Assembly: GCA_001782805.1 (NCBI GenBank)
Contig: MFPT01000015.1
Span: forward strand, 1 to 25,715
Source of the DNA: Candidatus Magasanikbacteria bacterium RIFCSPHIGHO2_01_FULL_41_23
Lineage (GTDB): Bacteria; Patescibacteria; ABY1; Magasanikbacterales; UBA922
DNA: 25,715 nucleotides
Reading direction: 5' to 3'
Shown: piece by piece, positions 15,601 to 23,500 of the stretch
Numbering within the stretch: position 1 is the stretch's first letter
Layout: every line of letters begins with the position of its first letter
The notes under the pieces: model-generated
The model's database searches: none
What the model was told of the DNA's origin: nothing
The model's input: the letters and a program-made list of their open reading frames with translations, nothing else
Program-made: the position numbers and the translations under genes

Positions 15601-16553
15601 CGTTTCATTTGGGTGGTGTGGCCGGAGGAGATATTACGCAAGGTTTGCCGCGAGTTGAAGAATTATTTGAAGCGCGTATGCCCAAACGTAAGGCTTTATT
15701 GTCAGAAATTAGCGGTATCGTGGATATTGAAGACGCTGACGGCAAAGTAATTACCGGTCCAACCGGCCGTAAAATTTTTGAAGGCCGTCGCGGACAAAAA
15801 ATTATTAAAGTTATTGGTGATCGTCAGGATGAATCAGTCTTTAGTATTGCCAGTGCCGATGAAGTGAAAGTTAAAGACGGCGCGAGTGTTAAAAAAGATG
15901 AAATTATTTTGGTACGTGGTGCAACTGGCGAAGAAGTATTGGCCAAGGCTGATGGTAAAGTCTCGTATAAAGGTGAAAATTTGACCATTGTTCATGAAGG
16001 CACGAGCACCAAAGAATATATTGTCCAAATTGGTTTTAAAGTTTGGGTTAAATCCGGCGATCATGTTGAGCGTGGCGATCAATTGACCGAAGGCAGTATT
16101 GATTTAAATGAGCTTTATGAATTAAAAGGCCGTGACGCGGTTCAGCGATATATTTTGACGGAAATCCAAGAAATTTACGCGGCACAAGGTCAACGCCTAA
16201 ATGACAAGCACATTGAAATCATGATTAAACAAATGTTTAGCCGCGTGTATATTGAAGAAGCCGGAGACACGGATCTTTTGCCGGGCGAAGTAGTGGAAAA
16301 ATCTCAACTTTTAATTGCCAATGCCGATGCTGTGGCTCATAATAAAAAACCGTCGCTTGGTCGTGAACTTTTATTGGGCATCAGTAAAGTGGCGCTCACT
16401 ACTCAAAGCTTCTTGTCATCGGCTTCTTTCCAAGAGACTTCGCGTGTGTTGGTGAATGCCGCGATTACAGGCAAGGTTGATAGTTTGGAAGGTCTAAAAG
16501 AAAATGTGATTATCGGTCGTTTGATTCCAGCGGGAACAGGATTTAAAGGATAA
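12687..16553 (+). CDS. rpoC: DNA-directed RNA polymerase subunit beta-prime
   Basis: The 1288-residue catalytic subunit carries the active-site magnesium motif NADFDGDQ (519-526, with D521, D523, D525). The N-terminal zinc ribbon has C67, C69, C82 and C85, and the second zinc site uses C855, C926, C933 and C936. A charged coiled segment (about 150-215) lies between the ribbon and the clamp. The trigger-loop/bridge area is intact (GARGSWAQLGQVIAMKGLVA and SHGTRKGLSDTALRTANAGY). The usual barrel insertions near 1000-1150 (IVDIEDADGKV and following) are present. It follows rpoB by 27 bp in the same transcript and is closed by the terminator at 16611. There is no ribosome binding site ahead of the ATG. 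Confidence 0.98.
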   Translation: MQPQNSPSPSSPNFDSLRLKVASPQVIRGWSHGEVYKPETINYRTQKPEKGGLFAEEVFGPTKDWECYCGKYKKIRYKGIVCDKCGVEVTHSLVRRERMGHIELATPVSHIWFLRTIPSRLGLVLDLSIQALEKVIYFASFIVTSIDEAEKKVTEEALKKEYKTKHKQIETDYAQKIEMESGHAAEKMTRERDEKFAALDEDFNSAETELKEITMLSVLSEARYQELSIRYGHLFEAGIGAGAIHGLLERLNLSETASILEKEIEKSKGAKRGRLIRRVKLFSSLIKNNIRPEWMIMVAIPVVPPDLRPMVALDGGRFATSDLNDLYRRVINRNNRLRRLIELNAPEVICRNEKRMLQEAVDALIDNNARATKTVRASTGQKRQLRSLADILKGKQGRFRQNLLGKRVDYSGRSVIVVGPKLHIDECGLPKIMALELFKPFVMSEIIKRELAHNVRSASRFIESNAPEVWDILENLTKTTRVLLNRAPTLHRLGIQAFKPRLVEGKAIRLHPLVCAAFNADFDGDQMAVHLPLSEQAKWEAENLMASEKNLLKPATGTPVITPQQDIALGCYYLTKYDDTDTVEVKKFFADVTEAKYAYKTRKISLKERVKIRFTDLSKFPEGTDRMIETSIGRIFFNEILPDKLAYFNETITKKHLSSIIQQLLEIYGQEQTALMLDDIKSLGFKYVTKSGYSLGKDQFPEIVQKPALLAEGATRTETVEEQYQEGLLTEAERHSKVMEIWTEIKDRMLSHTKEILDKNGAVFAMIDSGARGSWAQLGQVIAMKGLVASPSGEIIELPVKGNFKEGFDVLEFFISSHGTRKGLSDTALRTANAGYLTRRLVDVAQDVIVKIEDCGDTTGEIFNKVESEQMGEKLSERVWGRFVLADVKSGKEVIVSAGEVITPELARLIESKNVTEIHVRSVMQCKLPKGVCIKCYGYDLGYNHVVKTGVAAGIVAAQSIGEPGTQLTMRTFHLGGVAGGDITQGLPRVEELFEARMPKRKALLSEISGIVDIEDADGKVITGPTGRKIFEGRRGQKIIKVIGDRQDESVFSIASADEVKVKDGASVKKDEIILVRGATGEEVLAKADGKVSYKGENLTIVHEGTSTKEYIVQIGFKVWVKSGDHVERGDQLTEGSIDLNELYELKGRDAVQRYILTEIQEIYAAQGQRLNDKHIEIMIKQMFSRVYIEEAGDTDLLPGEVVEKSQLLIANADAVAHNKKPSLGRELLLGISKVALTTQSFLSSASFQETSRVLVNAAITGKVDSLEGLKENVIIGRLIPAGTGFKG

Positions 16554-16565
16554 TTATTCGATTCT

Positions 16566-16580
16566 CCCGACTATGTCGGG
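16566..16580. repeat. Short perfect hairpin CCCGAC-TAT-GTCGGG
   Basis: This six-base-pair stem with a three-base loop lies 12 bp after the rpoC stop and is followed by ATCGCTCTGGG. It has the same core as the hairpin before pnp (18197-18213), so it appears to be a small intergenic repeat, separate from the true terminator downstream. Confidence 0.55.
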
Positions 16581-16610
16581 ATCGCTCTGGGTAAAATCAA
16601 AATAAATCAA

Positions 16611-16650
16611 AAACCCTCAATTCAACTAACTGAGGGTTTTTTGTTTTTTC
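16611..16650 (+). terminator. Intrinsic terminator of rpoBC
   Basis: AACCCTCA (16612-16619) pairs with TGAGGGTT (16631-16638) around an 11-nt loop. The last T's of the stem extend into a run TTTTTTGTTTTTT. The preceding A's would also allow some function in the opposite direction. Confidence 0.88.
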
Positions 16651-16689
16651 CACATAAGATATACTGTAGACACTTTAATCTAGACTAAT

Positions 16690-17181
16690 ATGCAAAAAAC
16701 TCCGCGACGGATATTGGGGATTGATCCAGGTTTTGGCCGAGTCGGAGTTGGTATTATTGAGGAACGCGGCCGCGAATGGGTCGCAGTATATTATGGCTGT
16801 ATTCAAACTGATCCCAAAAAATTGTTTATTGAGAGACTTTTGGAAATTCATAACACTTTGACTAAAATTATCACTCAACATAAACCAGCTTTCGCGGCCG
16901 TGGAAGAATTATTTTTTTATAAAAATGTAACAACCGCGATTCAAGTGGGGCAAGCACGCGGAGTAATACTTTTGACATTGGCGCAAGCCGGAATTGTTAC
17001 GCACGAATTTACGCCACTGGAAATTAAACAAACAATAACCGGTTATGGCCGCGCGGAAAAAAGTCAGATCCAAAAAATGGTACGAGTACTTTTACATCTG
17101 GATAAAAAAGCTATTCAAGATGATGCGGCTGATGCGCTTGCTGTTGCGTTGACCGGTGCAACGCGGATTATTGACAAATAA
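16690..17181 (+). CDS. ruvC: Crossover junction endodeoxyribonuclease RuvC
   Basis: This 163-residue Holliday-junction resolvase acts with RuvAB in recombinational repair. The RNase H-like active-site residues are visible: D12 in GIDPGFGRVG, E72 in AVEELFFYKN, and D145 and D148 in DDAADALAVAL. Length and motif order match the family. It starts about 40 nt after the rpoBC terminator. A TATACT (16660-16665) could be its -10 element, but no convincing -35 sits at the right distance. ruvA and ruvB are not in the window. The rpsO promoter overlaps its stop codon. Confidence 0.95.
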   Translation: MQKTPRRILGIDPGFGRVGVGIIEERGREWVAVYYGCIQTDPKKLFIERLLEIHNTLTKIITQHKPAFAAVEELFFYKNVTTAIQVGQARGVILLTLAQAGIVTHEFTPLEIKQTITGYGRAEKSQIQKMVRVLLHLDKKAIQDDAADALAVALTGATRIIDK

Positions 17182-17199
17182 ACTTATCCCTGTTATAGT
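17171..17199 (+). promoter_or_regulatory. rpsO promoter overlapping the ruvC stop
   Basis: A perfect TTGACA (17171-17176) is followed after 17 bp by TATAGT (17194-17199). The -35 lies inside the last ruvC codons. Transcription should start near 17206, leaving a leader of about 84 nt before the rpsO ATG. Confidence 0.8.
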
Positions 17200-17240
17200 G
17201 CCGTTACTTTATTTAACTTTGGATCAATTCCAAAAACGGA

Positions 17241-17269
17241 CGAAAGAGCCTGTCACATGCTCGCTTTCG
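17241..17269 (+). promoter_or_regulatory. Candidate S15-responsive leader hairpin
   Basis: In the rpsO leader CGAAAGAGC (17241-17249) pairs with GCTCGCTTTCG (17259-17269) through a stem with a two-base bulge and a nine-base loop, ending 20 nt before the ATG. rpsO leaders in several bacteria bind S15 to repress their own translation, by different structures. The position fits that role, but the known motifs are not clearly matched. Confidence 0.4.
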
Positions 17270-17289
17270 CCCGATAATCCGTGGCATGT

Positions 17290-17637
17290 ATGTTAGCAAA
17301 ACAAAAGAAACTCAATATTATCAAGAAATACCAAGTGCACAAAGGTGACACTGGTTCCAGTGAAGTGCAAATCGCCATTCTCTCCGCAGAAATTGATGAG
17401 CTGGCCGGACATTTAAAAGCTCATCACAAAGATCATTCTTCTCGTCGCGGACTTTTGCGTAAAGTCGGTGAACGTCGTCGTTTGTTGCGTTATTTGCAAC
17501 GCGAAAATGCCGTATCGTACGAAGATTTAATTAAAAAACTTAAATTAAAAGGCGCTAAACAAATTGATGAAGCGTCTGAACCAGACGAAGTTTTGCTGGA
17601 AGAAGGACATGAACATGAAGAAGTCGCCACTCCTTAA
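17290..17637 (+). CDS. rpsO: 30S ribosomal protein S15 with acidic C-terminal extension
   Basis: S15 binds the central domain of 16S rRNA early in small-subunit assembly. The family core is plain: HKGDTGSSEVQIAILSAEI, LKAHHKDHSSRRGLLRKVG and RRRLLRYLQRE. The usual protein is about 89 residues. Here a further tail of about 29 residues follows LKLKG, rich in Glu and Asp (EASEPDEVLLEEGHEHEE). The ATG at 17290 is chosen over a GTG at 17281 because the family begins ML(T/A)K. The tail's DNA also contains the ribosome site and start of the next gene, which overlaps by 23 nt. The order rpsO-(NYN)-pnp resembles the widespread rpsO-pnp pairing with one gene inserted. Confidence 0.96.
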   Translation: MLAKQKKLNIIKKYQVHKGDTGSSEVQIAILSAEIDELAGHLKAHHKDHSSRRGLLRKVGERRRLLRYLQRENAVSYEDLIKKLKLKGAKQIDEASEPDEVLLEEGHEHEEVATP

Positions 17638-18151
17638 TACTCATAATCCGCTTAAACACCCTGACCAGCGCGTTGGGGTGTTTATTGATGTTCAAAATTT
17701 GTATTATTCTGCCAAAAATTTGCATGGCAAAAAAGTAAATTTTGGCGCAATTGTGCGCGAGGCTGTAGCCGGACGCAAATTAATTCGCGCCATTGCTTAT
17801 GTAGTGCGTACGGAAACTCAAGAAGAACAGCCGTTTTTTGAAGCCTTATATAATTTGGGAATTGAAACGCGGGAAAAAGATTTGCAAATTTTTGCGAGCG
17901 GTCTCAAAAAAGCGGATTGGGATGTCGGTTTGGCCGTTGATGCTATTCGTTTGGCGCCAAGTCTGGATGCAGTGGTTTTGGTTTCAGGCGATGGCGATTA
18001 CATTCCGTTAGTTGAATACTTGCAAAAAAGCAGTGGCAAACAAGTGGAAGTCGTTAGTTTTCGGGAAACCACATCCAGTCGTTTGATAGAAGCCACGGAT
18101 GATTTTTTGGATTTAAGTTTAAACCGCGAAAAATTTTTATTAACTAAGTAA
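17615..18151 (+). CDS. NYN/LabA-like PIN-fold putative ribonuclease
   Basis: This 178-residue protein belongs to the NYN (LabA-like) branch of PIN-type nucleases. Visible markers are the N-terminal acidic strand GVFIDVQNLYY (D25), the central acidic helix DWDVGLAVDAIRL (D101, D103, D109), and VLVSGDGDYIPLVEYL (D126, D128). The last corresponds to the family's second metal-binding cluster. The fold ends at the usual strand VEVVSF. The ATG at 17615 lies 7 nt after AAGGA (17603-17607), one of the few good ribosome sites in the window; an ATG at 17609 is too close to it. The start lies inside rpsO, so the genes are probably coupled. Its place between rpsO and pnp points to a job in RNA processing or decay, which is inference. 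Confidence 0.88.
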   Translation: MKKSPLLNTHNPLKHPDQRVGVFIDVQNLYYSAKNLHGKKVNFGAIVREAVAGRKLIRAIAYVVRTETQEEQPFFEALYNLGIETREKDLQIFASGLKKADWDVGLAVDAIRLAPSLDAVVLVSGDGDYIPLVEYLQKSSGKQVEVVSFRETTSSRLIEATDDFLDLSLNREKFLLTK

Positions 18152-18196
18152 TTTATTCATTGTTCGTCGCAAGACATCTAGGTCCTTAGGGATCTA

Positions 18197-18213
18197 CCCC
18201 GACTTTGTCGGGG
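18197..18213. repeat. Perfect hairpin CCCCGAC-TTT-GTCGGGG before pnp
   Basis: This seven-base-pair stem with a TTT loop lies 18 bp upstream of the pnp start and matches the core of the hairpin after rpoC (16566-16580). In E. coli a pnp leader stem is the target of autoregulation through RNase III, so a role in pnp control is possible. It has no U-tract and is unlikely to terminate. Confidence 0.55.
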
Positions 18214-18231
18214 TGAGCATCACTACAATTT

Positions 18232-20487
18232 ATGTTGGATATCAAATCGTGGTCACTCAATTGGGGCGGTCGCACGCTTACCGTAGAAACCGGTCGTTTT
18301 GCTCTTCAGTCCACTCGTTCGGTTACGGTTAGTTATGGCGAAACCGTTATCATGGCAACGGTCGTCAAAAGCCAGAACATTCGTCCTGGTTTGGATTATT
18401 TTCCACTGATGGTGGATTTTGAAGAAAAATTATACGCGGCCGGAAAAATAAAAGGTTCGCGGTTTATTAAACGCGAAGGCCGACCAAGTGATGAATCCAT
18501 TGTGATGGGTCGTTTGGTGGATCGTTCAATTCGTCCCTTGTTTGATGATCGCATGCGTAATGATGTTCAAGTTGTCATTACTCCACTGGCGATTGATGGG
18601 GAGAATGACGCGGCGATTATTGGATTAGTGGCATCGTGCGCAGTGCTTACTTTGTCATCACTTCCGTGGAATGGTCCAATTGCCGCGGCTCGCGTTGGTT
18701 TGGACAAAAATGGTGAATTTATTTTAAATATTACGCAACAACAGCTGGCGGAAAATGGTACGCTTGATTTGGTCGTTGCCGGAACAAAAGAAAAATTAGT
18801 CATGACTGAAGCTAGTGCGTATGAAGTGCCGGAAGAAATAATGTTAAAAGCCATTAAATGGGGAATGGAACAAATCCAGCCAGTCGTGGATTGGTTGCAA
18901 AAGATTCAAGCCGAAGCCGGCACGCCAAAAGAAGTAATTGATTCTTCTGTTGAAGAAACGCCAATCGCGAAAGCGAAAAATATCGTTAAGAAATTTATTG
19001 ACGAAGTGGCCGATACTTTGATTTTTAACAGTGTAAAAATTTCGCGAGCCGAACGCGTCGCCATGTTGGAGACGATTAAAAATGCGGTTAAAGAAAAATT
19101 AACGGCTGAAGGAATTGAAGATCCGGTGCAAGCACAAGTGTTCGCGGAATTAAAATATCTGGTGGGTGATGTTATTTCAAAACGTATTTTAGATAAAGAA
19201 CAGCGTTTAGATGGTCGTAAACTGACGGAAATTCGTGAATTGCAGATTGCCGTGGATTTATTGCCACGCGTTCACGGCTCCGGCATGTTTATGCGCGGCG
19301 ATACACAAGTATTATCCATTGTTACGCTTGGCGCTCCGGGAGATGTGCAAACTTTGGACACGATGGAAGAAGAAGGCAAGAAGCGTTACATGCATCATTA
19401 TAATGATACGCCTTTTGCGTATGGCGAAGCTGGTCCAATTCGTGGTCCTGGTCGTCGAGCAATTGGTCACGGCGCTTTGGCGGAACGCGCGCTTGAGCCT
19501 GTTCTTCCACCTGAAATTGATTTTCCATACGCGATTCGCGTAGTATCAGAAGTTTTTGGATCAAACGGATCAAGTTCAATGGCTTCAACGTGTGGCTCAA
19601 CATTGTCCTTGATGGCCGCAGGTGTGCCCATCAAAAAACCGGTCGCGGGAATTGCCATGGGCTTGGCTTCAAGTGAACCTTCGACAGGCTCAGGTCAAGC
19701 AAGCAAGTGGAAAGTCTTGACTGATTTACAAGACATTGAAGATGGTCATGGTGGTATGGACTTTAAAATTGCCGGTACGCGCGATGGCATTACGGCCATT
19801 CAAATGGATACCAAAACGCAAGGTTTGAGTTGGGAAATTATTGAACAAACCATCAAACAGGCCCGCGACGCTCGGTTGGTAATTTTGGACACCATGAAAG
19901 CGGTGATTGCTGAGCCCCGTCCTGATTTATCAGAATACGCGCCCCGCATTGTCACTATTCAAATTGATCCGGAAAAAATTCGTGACGTGATTGGCCCGGG
20001 CGGCAAAATTATTAACAAAATTATCGCGGAAACTGGCGTGCAAATTGACATTGAACAAGATGGCCGCGTGATGATTACTTCCAATGACAAAGACGGCATG
20101 GCCAAAGCCATTAAAATGGTGGAAGATATTGTCAAAGAAGTTCAGGCTGGTGAATTATATGAAGGACCAGTTGTGCGCTTGGAAGATTTTGGTGCCTTTG
20201 TACAAATTCTACCAAACAAAGACGGCTTGGTGCATGTCAGTGAAATTTCGTGGAACCGTGTTGGTCGCCCTTCAGATGTGCTTAAAATGGGGGAAATTGT
20301 CAAAGTAAAAGTAAAAGAAATCGATGGTCTTGGTCGCGTAAATTTAACGATCAAGGAATTAACTGAAAAACCCGAGGGTTGGGTTCCGCCTCCGGCAGGT
20401 GCCGGGCCAAGTTCAAACCCACGACCGAGTGGAGGACGGCCGTTTGGTGGTCCACCGAGACGCAATGGGGGATTCAGAGATCGATAG
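18232..20487 (+). CDS. pnp: Polyribonucleotide nucleotidyltransferase (PNPase)
   Basis: PNPase degrades RNA 3' to 5' using phosphate. The 751-residue protein has the standard order: RNase PH domain 1 (about 10-140), an all-helical linker (about 240-310), RNase PH domain 2 (about 320-550), a KH domain (GPGG at 588-591) and an S1 domain (about 640-710). A Pro/Gly/Arg-rich tail (PPPAGAGPSSNPRPSGGRPF and beyond) ends it. Catalytic-domain signatures include MFMRGDTQVLSIVTLG and GMDFKIAGTRDGITAIQMD. Between IAMGLA and KWKVLTDL residues 480-491 (SSEPSTGSGQAS) form an insertion of about eight residues relative to E. coli, encoded by a palindromic repeat. It lies 80 bp after the NYN gene. No ribosome site is visible. 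Confidence 0.97.
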   Translation: MLDIKSWSLNWGGRTLTVETGRFALQSTRSVTVSYGETVIMATVVKSQNIRPGLDYFPLMVDFEEKLYAAGKIKGSRFIKREGRPSDESIVMGRLVDRSIRPLFDDRMRNDVQVVITPLAIDGENDAAIIGLVASCAVLTLSSLPWNGPIAAARVGLDKNGEFILNITQQQLAENGTLDLVVAGTKEKLVMTEASAYEVPEEIMLKAIKWGMEQIQPVVDWLQKIQAEAGTPKEVIDSSVEETPIAKAKNIVKKFIDEVADTLIFNSVKISRAERVAMLETIKNAVKEKLTAEGIEDPVQAQVFAELKYLVGDVISKRILDKEQRLDGRKLTEIRELQIAVDLLPRVHGSGMFMRGDTQVLSIVTLGAPGDVQTLDTMEEEGKKRYMHHYNDTPFAYGEAGPIRGPGRRAIGHGALAERALEPVLPPEIDFPYAIRVVSEVFGSNGSSSMASTCGSTLSLMAAGVPIKKPVAGIAMGLASSEPSTGSGQASKWKVLTDLQDIEDGHGGMDFKIAGTRDGITAIQMDTKTQGLSWEIIEQTIKQARDARLVILDTMKAVIAEPRPDLSEYAPRIVTIQIDPEKIRDVIGPGGKIINKIIAETGVQIDIEQDGRVMITSNDKDGMAKAIKMVEDIVKEVQAGELYEGPVVRLEDFGAFVQILPNKDGLVHVSEISWNRVGRPSDVLKMGEIVKVKVKEIDGLGRVNLTIKELTEKPEGWVPPPAGAGPSSNPRPSGGRPFGGPPRRNGGFRDR
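19672..19702. repeat. Palindromic repeat element inserted in frame within pnp
   Basis: CCTTCGACAGGCTCAGG (19678-19694) has reverse complement CCTGAGCCTGTCGAAGG, which shares 13 of 14 bases with GAGCTTGTCGAAGG in the intergenic block at 6088. Short flanks TGAACCT and AGGTCAA are partly inverted. It encodes SEPSTGSGQAS and adds about eight residues to a loop of RNase PH domain 2 without disturbing the frame. Confidence 0.65.
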
Positions 20488-20566
20488 TATTTTTTAGAAA
20501 ATATTTCAACCATCACCTCACCACTAGTAAATTTTAGTGAAAGTAGTTTATACTATAGTCACTTCT

Positions 20567-23500
20567 ATGACTAATGGTGAGAAAGGTTTTAATCCAAGTA
20601 TAACAAAAGGTAGCCAGTCTTCGTCTGCTTCTGGTTACGCTGATGATAACAGAGGTGATCAATCTGAATATGGACATACTGAAGATGTAGTTGCAGCGGC
20701 TGACGCAAGCGAAAAACAGGAGCAAGAGTTTGCCCGTTTGCAACCACAAGATCGTTTACGCGCCAGCATTGAAGCTCAGGATTTAGCCGCTCGCAATAGA
20801 TTTACGGAAATTAAAACAGCCATGGTTACTTCACTTGATCGTGGAGGTATTCTTATTTTTGAAGCGCCAACCGGAGCTGGTAAATCAATCTATGGTCCGC
20901 TTGCAGCTCGTGATGTTATTCGGGAACGGGGTTTGCCCGATCATGTCGTTGTGCTTGAACCACGGCGTGACGCCGCCAGTGGTATTGGTACTGCTATGGC
21001 CGCTGTGGCTGATGAAGAACTGGGTCGTGAGATTGGTTTTTCTACTGCAGATACGAAGCAAGTAAGAATGGATAGTAGCGTAAAGGTAATCACCCCGGGA
21101 ATTTTTTTGCGTTGGTTGAAGGATGGAACCCTCACGAAAGACCATGTTGGTGCACTGGTTATTGATGAGGCACATGAGAATTCTATTGAGTATCATTTAA
21201 TTTATGGTCTAATTAAACAAATGCAAAATGAGGGTGTGGCTCCGCCAGTTATCTTTATGAGTGCCACGCCAGACACTGAAAAATTACAAGCATTCTACGG
21301 TTTAACTGACGAGGATCGTCTTAAAATTGAAGGTCATCCTCATCAGGTGGAAACGTTTTTCGCAGAAAAATCTGAGTCAGATTACATCAGTGCGGCAGTT
21401 GAGAGAATTCATTTTATTATTGACAACAAAGGCGAAGGTGACATCTTGGTTTTTTTACCAGGTAGCGGTGAAATAAATGCGGTGAAGAAGCAGCTCAGCA
21501 ATCTCCCTAGCATAGAAATTCTCCCTCTGCATGGAAATATCCCACCAGAGCAGCGTCGTGAGGTGTTGTCAGGTAATAAAAAGACCAGCATTCGCCGCAT
21601 TATTCTCTCTACTAATATCGCGGAGACCTCGGTTACTGTGCCAGGCGTTGGTTTTGTGGTTGATTCTTGTCGCGAGCGTGATGTCCGTTTTGATTCTGAA
21701 GCTGGTATAGTGCGTAAAGGCACGGGATCCATTTCACAAACCCAAGCTAAACAACGTCAAGGTCGGGCTGGTCGTACCCGTGCGGGGGAATGTTATCGTT
21801 TGCTTACCGAAGAAGAATTCACTCAATTACCTGAGCGTCCTGAAGCCAATATTCATCGTGAGAATCTTGCGCATTTGATTTTGCAACTAAAGAACATGGG
21901 TATTGAACCAACTGATTTTCCATTCATTGATCCACCAAAAGCTGGTCGTGTGGAGAACGGCATTGCCGAATTGCAAATGTTGGGTGCCCTTGACCAGACT
22001 GGTGCCGTAACCGATATCGGGAAGAAAATTGGCGAACTTAAATATTTTGAACCACGTATCGGTCGAATGATTATTGAGGCTCAGCGCCATGATTGTCAAG
22101 AGGCGGCCTTAGTTCTGGCGGCTTTTGAACGTGAGTCAAAAGTGTTTTTACCACTTTCTAATCCAGACGCACATAGTGCCCGCAATGCAAAATGGAATCG
22201 AGGGAATTCTGATTGGTTGATGCGTTTAAAAGTTTTTTGTGCTGCCTACAAGGCTAAGGTATACGCGGTTATTGAAAATGCTCCTTCTTCCAAACAAAAA
22301 GTTTTTTATGATTGGTGTCGTGACAATTCATTCAGTGCTCAAGCTTTAATTCATTTGGCGAGTCGTTTGGATGATTATGCTGAGTGTCTTGGTCTTAAAG
22401 TGGATGACGATTTTATTAACAAAATGGAAAAAGTTGATGACGGCGCGATTGGCCAAGCTATTCTGGCGGCTCATCCGGATATGGTTTTTTTGAATAGCAA
22501 TGATGTTAATGGTTATGTTCCGATTACTGATGTAGAAAAAATTTCTAAAGGAAAAAAAATTAAACCGATTCATCCGGGTTCTCGTTCTGTTGCTTTTAAT
22601 AATCCACCTAATTTGTGTGTTGGTAAAGTAACCGAAGACAAAGGACTGTGGATTGACATTGTTCACCCGATTACTTTTGAACAACTTCGGCAAGTGACCC
22701 CGCATTTGCTTTCGACAAAAGCCGATCCGGCGAGTTATATGGGTGGTGGTTTTGTTGGAAAAGAATTACATTTTTATCCAGTGGGTGCTCAAGGAATGCA
22801 TGATTATGAGCTTGGTATTGGAATGGAAAAATTAACAACTCCGAGTCCTGAATTAGCCGAAGCTCTAGCCCGTGCTTTGGTTGAACATGGATTTGATGAA
22901 TATGGTGGAAATGGTGAAGATTATGAATTTTTGTTTTCAGTTTATGAAGATAACTACAAGATGGTCGAATACTCTAAAAAATTACGTCTACGTTCCGCTG
23001 GCCGTGTACCAAAATTTGATCTAGTTGCTTGGTATGCCAAAAAGTTAGCTAAGGCTGTCACTCTTGATGATGCTCGAAATCTTCGTGAACAACTCAAAGT
23101 GCAACCGGCTGATATTTGTTCCCCGGAATTGTTGGCGGAAATTGATCGTGATTATCCCACAAAAATAATTATTAAAAATGTTTCTCGGACTATCTCTTAT
23201 AATCAAGAAATTGATGATCCTCTTCCTCCCCTTGTTGCGTCCGTAGACCTAAATGATCGTGAATTATTCGCTATAACCCAAGCGGATATTCCTGTGATCG
23301 GTTCACCTAGTGTGCCGTTACATTTGACAATATCGATTTTTGGTCTTAGTGATGGCTGTAGGCACGCAAGTCAGGACATAGCATTTTTGCAAGAAAAATT
23401 TGATTTGCATCGTTTAAATAAGCTTTGTGGTTCATTAAAAATTGTTGAAGAATGGATCAATGTAGATATTTCCGATGAAATTATAGAATTACCCACTCTC

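Noticed and set aside
9399..16553. Rifampicin-resistant polymerase or recoded TGA
   Set aside because: D399, H409 and S414 are the sensitive residues. TGA ends several genes and never appears inside rpoB or rpoC, so the code is standard.
20537..20566. GTG start ten codons upstream for the helicase
   Set aside because: The stretch overlaps TATACT/TATAGT promoter-like sequence and has no ribosome site. The ATG at 20567 is more likely.
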